From Tridacna crocea (taxonomy: Eukaryota > Mollusca > Bivalvia > Cardiida > Cardiidae): 64,000 nucleotides of DNA. Of this stretch, positions 36,792 to 47,516 are shown one piece after another. Each line of letters opens with the position of its first letter. Position 1 is the stretch's first letter. Where the stretch lies: assembly GCA_943736015.1 (NCBI GenBank), contig OX031058.1, positions 15,401,001 through 15,465,000 of the forward strand, in the 5' to 3' direction. The notes beneath the pieces are model-generated. The model did no database searches. It was not told where the DNA came from and worked only from the letters and a program-made list of their open reading frames with translations. A program made the translations under genes and the position numbers.

Positions 36792-38358
36792 AACAAGAGG
36801 GTCAAGATGGCCCTGGATCACTCTCCTGAATGTTTTAGAGGACCTGATTTTTTTGGGGGGGTATTGAAACTTTCGAAAAACAATCATTATTTTGGCAAAT
36901 AAATTTCGAAAGTTCATCTGTCATCAACCCTACAATTATCACCACACAGCAATGATTTTGATGAATCAGAATCCTGCAAATAAATTTTGGAATAAATCAC
37001 CCAAGGACAATATCTTGAAGAAAAGCACATGCTTGATATTGACTAAAAACGTAATTCGAACAAGAGCACGACAGTTGGCTGCTCTTTTTGATGGATAAGA
37101 CTTTCCTTTACAGTTTTTAAAAGGGTCACCCTAGGAACATTTCTGTGAAATTATTACAAAATCTGACCAGCTGTTCCAGAGAAGTTAAATCAAGCATTTC
37201 CTCTTCATTTACTTGTAGTGCAAGAAATACCTCTCCAGGTATCAACAATTGGCTGTTTTTTTCCCCGCAGGATACAAATTTCCCTAACAACTTTACCCTA
37301 GGAGCATTTCAGTGAAATATTTGTAATTTCAAAATCTGACCAGCGGTTTCAGAGAAGAATTTTAAAGAATTTCTTCACGTCCGTATAGTGTAAGTAGCCC
37401 ACAGCCATCAGAGTCATATTTCTTGATGGATCAAAATTTCTCAAAAATTTGCAAAGAGGGTCACCCTAGAAGTAATTTCACAATCTGACCAGCCGTTCCA
37501 GAGAAGAACTTTGAAGACTTTTCATTTCTGTATAGTGCAAGTAGCCCCCATTCACCAGAGTCATATTTCTTGAGGGATCAAAATTAAACAAACACATTTT
37601 AAAAAGGGTCACCCAAGGAACATCTCTGTGAAATTATTTCAAAATCTGACATGCTGTTTCAGAGAAGAAGAATTTTTAAGAACTTCTCCACGTCTGTATA
37701 GTGCAAGTAGCTCCCAATCACTAGAGCCACATTTCTCGACAGATAAAAAAAATTGGAAACAGTTTTGAAAAAGGTCAAGGAAGGAACATTTTCGTGAAAT
37801 CATTTCAAAATCTAACCAGCGACTTCAGAGAAGAATTATCTTTAATATCTTCTTCATGGCTGAATAGTGCAAGTAGCCACGAATCATCAGAGCCATGTTT
37901 CTTTACGCATCAAAATTTTGCGAACAGTTTTTTGAAAAGGGTCACCCAAGAAACATCTCTGTGAAATTATTCCAAAATCTGACCAATCGTTTCAGGGAAG
38001 AGGAATTTTTAAAAATTTCTGTACAAATCAGGTAGCTCCAATTCACCAGAGCCATAATTCTTGACAGATAAAAATTTCGCGAACATCTTTTAAAAAGGGT
38101 CACCCGAGGAACATCTCTGTAAAATTATTTTCAAATTTGACCATTGGTTTCAAAGGAGAAGATTTAAAAAAAAAAATGTTAGAAATTCAATTTGATTGCA
38201 ATTGCAACCAGAGTTTTTTATGGAATCAAGTTCTGTGAACTACTTTAAAAGAGGACCTCTCAAGAAACATTCCAGCCAAATTTGGTCCAACTGGCCGAGC
38301 TACATTCCAGCCAAATTAGGTTCAAATTGGCCGAGTTGTTTAGGTGGAGTGGATGTTT
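36792..38358 (-). mobile_element. HLE-A copy 9, 5' end replaced by HLE-C
   Basis: The 3' end at 36792 reads, on the minus strand, GGGCCATCTTGACCC and TCTTGTT. Seven or eight units follow. The 5' part stops at TTTAAACATCC, where HLE-C copy 3 begins. Confidence 0.8.
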
Positions 38359-39503
38359 AAACTAGAAGGCCCTGAAGGGCCTGAATATGCTCTACTGGCA
38401 GAGAGTTTGCTTTTAAACAAAGCATACAGAGGAATTCATTGCGCAAAAAGACAAAAAAGTTGACATTTTCAACTCAAAATGGCTACTTTTCCATTACTGT
38501 TTGTTGAATTTTTACAAACTCAAAAGGCTTAAAAAGCTATTGATGGGATAAACAAGCTGAAAAATTCATAAAAATCTGATCACAAATAAATACTTTATCA
38601 TGTAAACAGGCAATGAAATTGTTCAATTTGAAATGGCTACTTTTCCCATACTGTTTGTCTGATTTTTTTCAAAATCGATAGGCTTAAAGCTATTGATGAG
38701 ATAAACAAACAGTGTAAGTTTCACAGAAATCTGACCAAAAATGAATACTTTATCACGTAAACAAGAAATGAAAATTTTCAACTTGAAATGGCTACTTTTC
38801 CCATACTGTTCGTTGGATTTTTTTCAAAATCAATAGGGTTGAAGCTATTGATAAGATAAACAAACTCTGCAAGTTTCATGGAAATCTGACCAAAAATACA
38901 GACTTTATCGCGTAAGCAAGAAATGGAAATTTTAAACTTGAAATGGCTACTTTTCCCATACTGTTTGTCAAATTTTTTCAAAATCAATAGGGTTAAAGTT
39001 ATCGATGAGATAAACAAACTGTGTAAGTTTCACAGAAATCTGACCAAAAAAAGAAGACTTTATTGCATAAACAAGAAATGAAAGTTTTCAACTTGAAATG
39101 GCTACTTTTCCTATACTGTTCGTTGGATTTTTTTCAAAATCTCGGGTTGAAGCTATTGATAAGATAAACAAACTCTGCAAGTTTCATGGAAATCTGACCA
39201 AAAATACAGACTTTATCGCGTAAACAAGAAATGGAAATTTCAAACTTGAAATGGCTACTTTTCCCATACTGTTTGTCAGATTTTTTTCAAAATCAATAGG
39301 ATTAAAGCTATCGATGAGATAAACAAACTGTGTAAGTTTCAAGAAAATCTGACCAGAAATGAAGACTTTATCGCGTAAACAAGAAAAAGACTAACGGATG
39401 GACGGACGGACGGACGGACAGACAGACGGACGGACGGACAGACGGACGACGGAAACCACGCCATGACATAAGCTCTGCTGGCTGAAAGCAAGTAGAGCTA
39501 AAA
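38357..39503 (-). mobile_element. HLE-C copy 3, complete
   Basis: On the minus strand: AGCTCTACTTGCTTTCAGCC, GTCCGTC tract (39395-39450), six units, GCCAGTAGAGCATATTC, hairpin GGCCCTTCAGGGCC, TTCTAGTTT. Confidence 0.85.
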
Positions 39504-39507
39504 AAAG

Positions 39508-40725
39508 ATGGAGACAGAAGTGCTTTTAGGATCACCCAATGTCCGTCTTCCACCATGCATCGTCCATCGTGCCTCGTGCATCATCAACAATTCTTTATAC
39601 AACTCCTCCTAAACCGCTGAGCCAACTTAGACCAAATTTGGCTGGAATGTTCCTCGGGAGGTTCTCTTTAACAATAAAATTTCGAAGAAATTCTATAAAA
39701 ATCTTCTCCTCTGAAACCACTGAATAGATTCTGAAATAATTTCACAGCAATATTCCTTGGGTAATCCCTTGCATGGAATTTTGATCTGTCAAGAAACATG
39801 GCTCTGGTGAATGGGGGCTACTTGAACTCTACAGGAATGAAGAAATCCTAAAAATTCTTCTTCTCTGAAACGGCTGGTCACATTTTGTAATAATTTCACG
39901 GGGATGTATCTTGAGTGGTCCTTTTCAAAAACTGTTCGCAAATTTTGATTCATCAAGAAATATGGCTCTGGTGAATGGGGGAATCTTGATTCATCAAGAA
40001 ACATGGCTCTGGTGAATAGGGGATACCTGTACTACTTGGACATGAAGAAATTCTTAAAAATTCTTCTTCTCTGAAATGGCTGATCAGATTCTGAAATAAT
40101 TGACAGAAAGGTTGGTTAGATGACTCTTTTAAATTTTTTTTTTTGCGAAATTCTCATGTCAAGAAACATGGCTCTGGTGAATGGGGACTACTTACTTACA
40201 ATGTACAGAAATGAAAAAAAAAAAAATCTTAAAAATTCTTCTTATCTGAAACCACTGGTCTGTTCTTGAAATGATTTCACAGAAATCTTTCCTTGGATCA
40301 CCTTTTTCAAAAAATGTTTACAAAATTTTGATCCGTCGAGGAACATGGCTCTTGAGACTGGGGGATACCTGCACTACACAGAAATGAAGGAATTCTTAAA
40401 CAGATTTTGAAATAGTTTCTCAGAAATGTTCCTTTGGTGACCCTTTTAAAAACTTGTTCATTAAATACTGATTGATCAAGAAACCTGGCTCTGATGGAGT
40501 GGGGGTGGCATTAGCACAATATGGACAAGAAGAAATTCTTTAAAAATTTTCTTCTCTGGAATGGCTGGTCAGATTTTGAAATAGTTTCACGGAAATGTTT
40601 CTCGGGTGACTCCTTTTGCAACTTGTTCGAGAAATTTTGATCCGCCAAGAAACTTGGCTTTGATAACTGTGGGCTATTTAGGCCTACACTATACGGACAT
40701 GAAGAAGCTTTTGAAGAAGACATTA
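39508..40725 (+). mobile_element. HLE-A copy 10, both ends missing
   Basis: Starts within GCTTTTAGGATCACCCAATG; seven units; fades out at GAAGAAGCTTTTGAAG. Confidence 0.75.
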
Positions 40726-41912
40726 TGGAATAATTACGTGTTTGTTACGTTATGGAATTTAAGCGTCATTAGTCACATGCCAGTCACGCGACATTCCCAC
40801 AATGCTTTTTTTTTTTTATTTCTGGCGCGAAATTTAAAAATAAATTCGGAAGCTATGCAGCCTTTTCAGGGAACATCATCAATATTTGTCTTTTGTAATT
40901 TTATGATTCTTAATTAATATTGATGATTTGTATTGTTTCTTCATACAGATTTCAGTGATATATGGAAACAAAAAAGGTCGGCAGATGCATATATATGAGA
41001 AATATAATGTGCTTCAACATTTGAAATAATGATTAAATTAAAAAATAAACAGTAAAGCTTAAAATAGCAGCATATTTTGGGGAGTGTTTTTGCAACACAA
41101 AATACCCATGTGAAATTACGCTCAAGAAGGACGGAGGCAAGGCTCAGAGACAGACAACAAACAAATCAGCTGTTCCAGTATAAGCTTTAATTCTTCCACT
41201 AATGAATAAATAAACTGAATGTTCCACTTGAAGATCAACAAACACTTCAGTCATAATCAGCACCAAGTACGTTCAAAAACGTACACCTTGGTTCTGAATT
41301 AATATCTCAGACAAAAATAAATCCATGATATCCAATATCCACCATGCCAAACGACCGTATTTAATTGCTCAGTGCCAAAAATTTCATTAATATCAAATGA
41401 GACTTTTATCTAAAATTAAAAGCGTATATTGTCCAAAAATTGGACTTCACTTAATTAACATCAAATGTTACCACCTTTGACATCATAAGATGCTTTAATA
41501 AGTGTATGGTACTCATCTTATGTACTTCATCAACCTCAAATGAGATCCAACATCTGCCAGGCACTGATTCAAGAGTGGAATAATATTCAACAAAAGTGTA
41601 TAGCAGCCTACGAGTTGACTATGCATTTGCGATGTCAATATTAATTTGATGTTCTCGGTGGTCAGACTGTTAACTTTGTGTGTGAATTTCAAATTTTGAT
41701 GACAAAAAATCCCGATTTTTATTTGCGATGAATTATTTGTGTCATTTTTATGAAATTTTGGGCACTGAGAAATTATATATGGCCGTTTGACATGGTAAAA
41801 TTTTGTTGTCATGTATATATTTAAAACAAAGGTGAGCATTTTAAATGTACTCATATGCATATTCTGTGCAGTCTGATCTTGATCTACACTGACCACTAAA
41901 GCATGTGGTATC
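40726..41912. other. 1.2 kb without recognised genes
   Basis: No splice-framed exon, array or TIR pair seen. AATAAATAAA near 41203 has no gene to serve. A 127-codon antisense frame (41513-41896) has no recognisable motif. Near 41865, TTCTGTGCAGTCTGATC is a short motif also seen near 7680 and 51240. Confidence 0.45.
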
Positions 41913-42141
41913 TTAACCCTTTCCCAAACGACAAACTTTTGGACTACACTAAACTGAAAGCATTTGCAGACGACTATTCAACTCTTGGTAAAAAGATTAT
42001 TTCTGTCTATGATAGGGTAGAAATCATTGTGGGAAAAGGAGAAAATGCTGGTTACCAGCATTTTCTCCTTTTCCCACAATGTTTTCAAAAGGCTACTATT
42101 CCGGACCAGTAAAAACCAGGGATTGTTTTGAAAAGGATTAA
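41913..42141 (+). mobile_element. TTAA MITE, full 229-bp copy
   Basis: TTAACCCTTTCCCAAACGAC to GAAAAGGATTAA with a perfect hairpin GAGAAAATGCTGGTTACCAG. Confidence 0.9.
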
Positions 42142-42298
42142 ATGGTATGGAAAGATTTAACATACTTGTTCTGCAAGGCTATAAAATGTTACTGTTATAT
42201 ACAAAAGACAACAACAAAAGAAAAAGTACATTCTTCATTAGTAACGGAATGTTTCATGAAAAATAGATTAAAAACAAATCTTCTAGGTCATAAAAAAA

Positions 42299-42414
42299 TT
42301 AACTCATTACCAAATAATTCACAGCTTTACCATCCTTCAGGATAAAAGCTTTTGAAAACATTTTAAGAAAAGGAGAATACTTAGCATTCAGGGTCATTTA
42401 GAACTTTGGATTAA
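42299..42414 (+). mobile_element. Internally deleted TTAA MITE (~116 bp)
   Basis: TTAACTCATTACCAAATAATTC to GGATTAA; the loop is collapsed. Confidence 0.65.
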
Positions 42415-42560
42415 TCACTAACAGTTACAGAACAAGAAAGATCAAGAAACAGTTAAGATTACTTAGAGACAGATTTAAGTAAAGAATTACATACCAAAAC
42501 CTTACAATCTAGATAAAGATTTCTTCTTTTAATTTCAACTATATCAGGGCCATGTAAATA

Positions 42561-42585
42561 TTAACCCTGACCCTTTACCAAACAA
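42561..42585 (+). mobile_element. TTAA MITE left end cut by HLE-D
   Basis: TTAACCCTGACCCTTTACC, then the HLE-D 3' end. Confidence 0.6.
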
Positions 42586-43853
42586 AAGGGCTGTGATGGC
42601 CCTGTATCGCTCCACTGGCTAATAAGTAGAAACACTGCAAGCCAAACATTACAATATTTGACCAATTGGTTTCAAACTTGAGGACACACATTTTTTTTTT
42701 CTATCTAATCCTACCAGAAAGTTGTGATCCCTGGGAAAAGCCAACTTTACCCACAGAGCAATAATTATTTGAATCCTGGTCCACAAGATAAAACCCCATA
42801 ACAAATAATACAGTTCTAGAATGCGTGGTTATAAACAAGAAGATTTTCAAAGTTTTCTTAATAAAAGGCCCTGTAAAATGTGAAACCCATGAGGCAGGGC
42901 TAAAGTAGCCCTAGTCTTTATTATGGTTAGCAACATGATGACTTAGAACATTTTCACCACAAAAGCTCATGTAAAACTTGTGACTCCTGGTGTGGGGAAA
43001 AACTTGACTCCAAGGCTATAATTTGGATCCTTTTGGTAGAGGCCCACTAGATGAACCTACATGTACATGCAAAAGTTGGTAGCCCTTGACCTTATGGCTA
43101 GGTACAAGCAGATTTCTAAAAGATTCCAATACAAGCCCATGTAAAACTTGTGACCCCCAGGACAGGGCCAAATTTAACCTCAAGGCTTTAATTTGGGCAC
43201 CTTTAGTAGACAACCACTTGATAAAGCTAGATGCAAAATTGAGTAGCCGTAGGCCATATGGCTAGCTACCAGAAGGGTTTTAAATTTTTCCCAATATAAG
43301 CCCATATAAAACTTGTGACCCCTGGGATGGGGCCAAATTTGACCCTTGGGCTATCATTTGGGCACTATTCATAGAAAACCACTTGAAAAAGATACATGCA
43401 ACATTTTGTAGCCGAAGGCCCAATGGCTAGGTACCAGAAGGATTTTAAAATTTTTCCTATATAAGCCCATATAAAACTTGTGACCCCCCTGGGTGGGGCC
43501 AATTTTGACCCCAGGGCTATTATTTGAAGGAACTTTGTAGAGGTCCACTATGTAAAGGTACATGCCAAATTTGGTAGCCCTAGGCATAACGGTTTTAAAA
43601 AAGGAAGATTTTTGAAAATTTTCAATATTTTTCAGTTTTGTTGCCATGGCAACCAGAGTTTTTGAAGGAATATAATTCTTTCAATGAATTCTGAAGAGGA
43701 CCATGGCAGGATCATTTCTGTGAAGTTTTATCAAAATTGGATGGGTAGTTTCAGAGAAGAAGATGTTTGAAACAAAAGTTGGCGCAAACACACAGGGACG
43801 GACAATCTGGCCATGACATAAGCCTCCTGGCCTTCAGCCGGTGCAGCTAAAAA
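42581..43853 (-). mobile_element. HLE-D copy 1, complete
   Basis: On the minus strand: AGCTGCACCGGCTGAAGGCC, CTTATGTCATGGCC; units keyed by CCCCAGGGGTCACAAGTTTT-like sequence, period about 165; 3' AGCCAGTGGAGCGATAC, hairpin GGGCCATCACAGCCC, TTTTGTT. The unit nearest the 5' end has a GTTGCCATGGCAAC palindrome. Confidence 0.8.
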
Positions 43854-43897
43854 TTGAAAGTTTTAAACATCTTGAAGCACAGAGATATTAAGACTAG

Positions 43898-43960
43898 AAC
43901 AAGAGCTGCACAAAGCAGCGCTTATATGCGAAGGGGCTTGTCAGTGCAATGGGTCAAAAT
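43898..43960 (-). mobile_element. HLE-E 3'-end fragment
   Basis: On the minus strand: CAAGCCCCTTCGCATATAAG, hairpin GCTGCTTTGTGCAGC, TCTTGTTC. It confirms that the 3' end is a discrete unit of family E. Confidence 0.65.
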
Positions 43961-44000
43961 CTAGAATACTTACACATTTAAAATTTCAAAGGTCACATGT

Positions 44001-45102
44001 AAGAGGGCCAAGATGACCCTGGATCGCTCACATGAATTTTTGAAAGGATCATAGCCTTTTTTTTTTTTTTTTTTGAGGTATTGAAATTTTGGAAACAAAA
44101 TTATTATTTTGCCAAGAAATTTTCAAAAGGTCACCTGTAAAAGTCATTTCAAAATCTGATCATCAGTTTCAGAAAAGAAGAATTTTTAAGAATTTCTTCA
44201 TTTCTGCATAGTGCAAGTAGCCCCCTTTCAATAGAGCTATGTTTCTTAATGGATCACAATTTAGTGAACACTTTTTGAAAAGGGTCACCTAAGGAACATC
44301 TCTGTGAAATTATTTCAAAATGTGGCCAGCGGTTTCAGAGAAGAACTTTCAATAATCTCTTCATGTCTATATAGTGCGAGTAGCCCCCTTTCACAAGAGC
44401 TATGTTTCTTGACAGATCGAAATTTCGCGAACAAGTTTTGAAAAAGGTCACCCAAGGAACATTGCTGTGAATTTATTCCAAAATCTGACCAGCGGTTTCA
44501 GAGAGAAGAAAAATTTTCAAGAATTTCTTCATTTCCATATAGTGCGAGTAGCCCCCATTCACCAGAGCAATGTTTCTTAACGGATCAAAATTTCACGAAC
44601 AATTTTTGAAAAGAGTCACCTAAAGAACATCCCTGAGAAATTATTTCAAAATCTGACCAGCAGTTTCAGAGAAGAAGAATTTTTAAGAATTTCTTCATTT
44701 CTGTATAGTGCAAGTAGCCCCTATTCACCAGAGCCATGTTTCTTGACGGATCAAAATTTTGCGAACAGTTTTTGAAAAGGGTCACCCAAGAAACATCCCT
44801 GTGAAATCATTTTCAAATCTGACTAGTGGTTTCAAAGAAGAAGATTTTCAAAGAATTTCTTTGAAAATTCCATTTGATTGCCATAGCAACCAGAGTTTTT
44901 GACGAAATCAAATTCTGTGAACAGTTTTTTAAAGAGGACCTCTTAAGAAATAATCCAGCCAAGTTTGGTCCAAATTGGTCCAGCAGTTTAGGAGGAATTA
45001 TGTTTAAAGAATTGTTGACGACACACAACGGACGACGCATGACAGACACCGGGTGATCCTTAAAGCTCCCCTTGAGCATGTTGTGCTCAGGTGAGCTAAA
45101 AA
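44001..45102 (-). mobile_element. HLE-A copy 11, complete (1.1 kb)
   Basis: 5' at 45102 (AGCTCACCTGAGCACAACATG on minus), GTGTCTGTCATGCGTCG; five units; 3' ATTCATGTGAGCGATC, GGGTCATCTTGGCCC, TCTTACAT, slightly decayed. Confidence 0.85.
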
Positions 45103-45204
45103 TATTTTGATGGTTACCTGCCTATATTGAGTTAAAAGTAAATATCTTTAGTTAACCAGAGATATCACAAAATGTCAGAGATTTTTAATAATGAAAACTG
45201 CAAA

Positions 45205-46250
45205 CAAAAGGGCCATGGCCACAATACCCCAACAACTTCTTCGAAAACAGCCTAGCTAAAAATAATACAATGAACACAACATAACTTTTAATCTCTTCTG
45301 GGATATAATGACAAATATTCTAACAAACTTTCATGAGTTTTGGACTGAAAATGTGGCTTCCAGAGTGTACATAAGCTTTTTCTATAATTTGTCTTGGTGA
45401 CCTACTTTTTTGCCCAACATTGCCCATTTTCAAACCGTTACACGATACTGAGAAAAAAATTCTGACCAACTTTTATGAGTACATTGTCATGTACTGGCGG
45501 GTGAATACATGGATTTTCCAAGATCCGACCTCTTTACTACTTTATCATCAGTTTTTGTGTAAAAATTTCTAAACTTTACATCTATTACAAACTTCATATA
45601 TATATGCTTTAAAAGACTTTCTCAGCTTTTTGAATCTAGTATGTAAATTTATTTGTCACTCTTTAGTTTGAGGCAGAAACAGTAGTTACCGTACATTTGT
45701 TACCAAGGAAACCAGCGTGTGCCATTCAACCAGAGGGAAATATGACACAATCTACCCACATTAAATTTTACCCTACATTTCTTCTGGTTCATGTCCCCTC
45801 AAATGTCAGCTATTTCAGTCAAATATATGGTCATATGAAGAATAAAACTACTTACAAAAAAAAAAAAGAAATATATATATAAGGATACCTGTGAGGATAA
45901 TCGTAATGTTTTTTTTTCAAATCTTTTCCTAAATGAAAAAAACAACAAAAAAAAACCCAACTGCATCCAACTACAATTTTCACACTTCTGGAGTGTGCTT
46001 CTAAAACTTGACCTTTTGACCTAGTTTTTGACTCAACATAAATTCTTTTCAAACGCCTCAGAGGTATCAACAAGACAAACATTCTGACCATGTTTTTGGA
46101 ATATTAGAATAAAGATGTGGCCTCCAGAGTGTACAAAAGGTTACAGTCGAAAACACATGACCAAAGTTGCATGAGAGACGAAGCATAATGGATGACAAAC
46201 ACAGCACGATCTCAAAAGATCGCCTTGAGTACGGGTCCCTATAAAGTAAG
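45205..46250 (-). mobile_element. HLE-J, a further family
   Basis: On the minus strand: a start with CGATCTTTTGAGATCG hairpin, diverged units with TGACCTAGTTTTTGAC, and the end hairpin GGCCATGGCC, CTTTTGTTT at 45205. A second partial start lies at 49975-50015. Confidence 0.55.
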
Positions 46251-46345
46251 AAACAGAACCGAAACGAAACATTACCAAATAGGACAAAATGGAATATAAC
46301 GGAAACAAAACGAAATAGAAAGAAATGAAATGAAATGAAATCTGG
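46251..46345 (+). repeat. (GAAAT)/(GAAAC) pentanucleotide tract
   Basis: GAAACGAAACATT to GAAATGAAATGAAATC, adjoining the HLE-J 5' end. An inverted equivalent is at 49858-49972 next to the second HLE-J start. Confidence 0.75.
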
Positions 46346-46935
46346 CAGTAATTTTTTCTAATAACTTATCTTTTTGTCTCAATTTATCGTTTTTCTCTTG
46401 TACTGACGAACTTATTTCTGTGGCATATGTGCCAATTTATTTTAAGTTTTCTGGGTACATCAAAAGTTTTATGAACTATTTGTCTCTTTCAGTCACTATT
46501 TGAACCCTTCGAGGTGGCTATCTAATAATTTAGTTTATTTAAAAATAGGGTTTTTTTTTTAAGCTTTTTCTGAAATACATTGTAACTAACAGTAGCCCAA
46601 AAGACGACTTTAAAATAAGTTCATACTAACTTACAGTTCTCAAAATATACAATGAACTATGCCAAAAAATCTGTTTTGTCTAACATTGCACACTATCATG
46701 ATCCTTTGACATGCAGGAGAGTGACCAACAGCAAAAGGTTTCTCCTCAAGTCAGCCTGTGGGGACTGTGCAGGTTGACCTGCGTCGATGCTTTTCACGGA
46801 TTCATTAAGCCCTCTTTTACAGAATATGGTTCAAATTAAGAAATAAATATTTGGGAAAAGAACATCAAAACATTATGGCGATTGATTGTATTGATGGAGT
46901 GTAAAGTGTCTAACACCCTTTTCAACACTACTGTG
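46346..46935. other. Spacer without recognised genes
   Basis: No coding signal; near 46760 CAGCCTGTGGGGACTGTGCAGG resembles the palindrome at 27390. Confidence 0.45.
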
Positions 46936-46940
46936 TGTCA

Positions 46941-47010
46941 TCGGTGGGCCTGAGGTAGAGCACTGGCCTCATAATCATGAAGTCCCGAGTTCGATACCCA
47001 GGGAAGGTGT
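46941..47010 (+). repeat. tRNA-derived SINE head, tRNA-Met-like
   Basis: GGTAGAGCACTGGCCTCATAA matches the D-arm to anticodon region of an elongator tRNA-Met (CAT anticodon in CTCATAA). GAGTTCGATACCC is a good B box. Aminoacyl-stem pairing is poor, so this is a SINE head rather than a gene. The body to about 47440 is not resolved. Confidence 0.55.
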
Positions 47011-47516
47011 CGGCTTTGGGGGATTTCGAGAAAAAGATGATATCAGCACAAATGTACAAAATATAAATTAAGACTAAAAACAAGCATTTTAATTTGCCTG
47101 ACATAAAATGAATTATTCTTACCCATCTTGTAAGAATCCAAACCGGCCTCAGTAACTCAGTCAGTGAAAACAGATAGACGCTGGTCCGATTCCATACTCT
47201 GCCAATTTCTTTTCGAGGAATGATGATAGTCATTGCAGAAAGATTAATTCCTCTTTCACCAAAGGCCGTTGTGTTGGCGAGGATTATGTGGAAAAGCAGC
47301 CTATGGCTTGGAAATAATGTTGTGTTGAATACATGTGAAAGAAATTCCATGAAAACATGGATAGACCTGCACTGGCTGCTGCTTTATAACTGACATTATG
47401 TTGAAAACGGTGTTTAACGCCATACAAAACAATCATTCACAATCAAATATTGATGCAACCAACTTTGCTGTATTTGGACAAGATTTTTCTAATCCCAGTA
47501 TTTGTGAAAACAATAA
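47011..47516. other. SINE body or spacer, not resolved
   Basis: GGTGTTTAACGCCATACAAAAC near 47409 resembles the GTTTAACGCC end of molluscan SINEs. No gene. Confidence 0.35.

Larger units (their letters stand above)
35620..38358 (-). repeat. Right arm of the inverted segmental duplication
   Basis: Read leftward, it matches 22.5-24.77 kb, then 27.20-27.50 kb, then 32.22-32.45 kb, including unique spacers, three MITEs and an HLE-A. HLE-A copies 4 and 5 and the Penelope element are absent, so it preserves their empty sites (near 36145 and 35838). Confidence 0.85.

Noticed and set aside
41513-41896. 127-codon minus-strand frame
   Set aside because: Low-complexity composition, no motif, and one end lies in a short dispersed repeat.
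42561-43875. Right half of the MITE cut by HLE-D copy 1
   Set aside because: The sequence after HLE-D (ATTGAAAG) fits only eight bases of the MITE, too little to claim a split copy.
46941-47010. Functional tRNA-Met gene
   Set aside because: D-arm, anticodon and B box look right, but the acceptor stem does not pair and no terminator follows; a SINE head fits better.
46928-47350. 140-codon minus-strand frame
   Set aside because: It crosses the tRNA-like SINE head, has no recognisable domain and no splice-site support.
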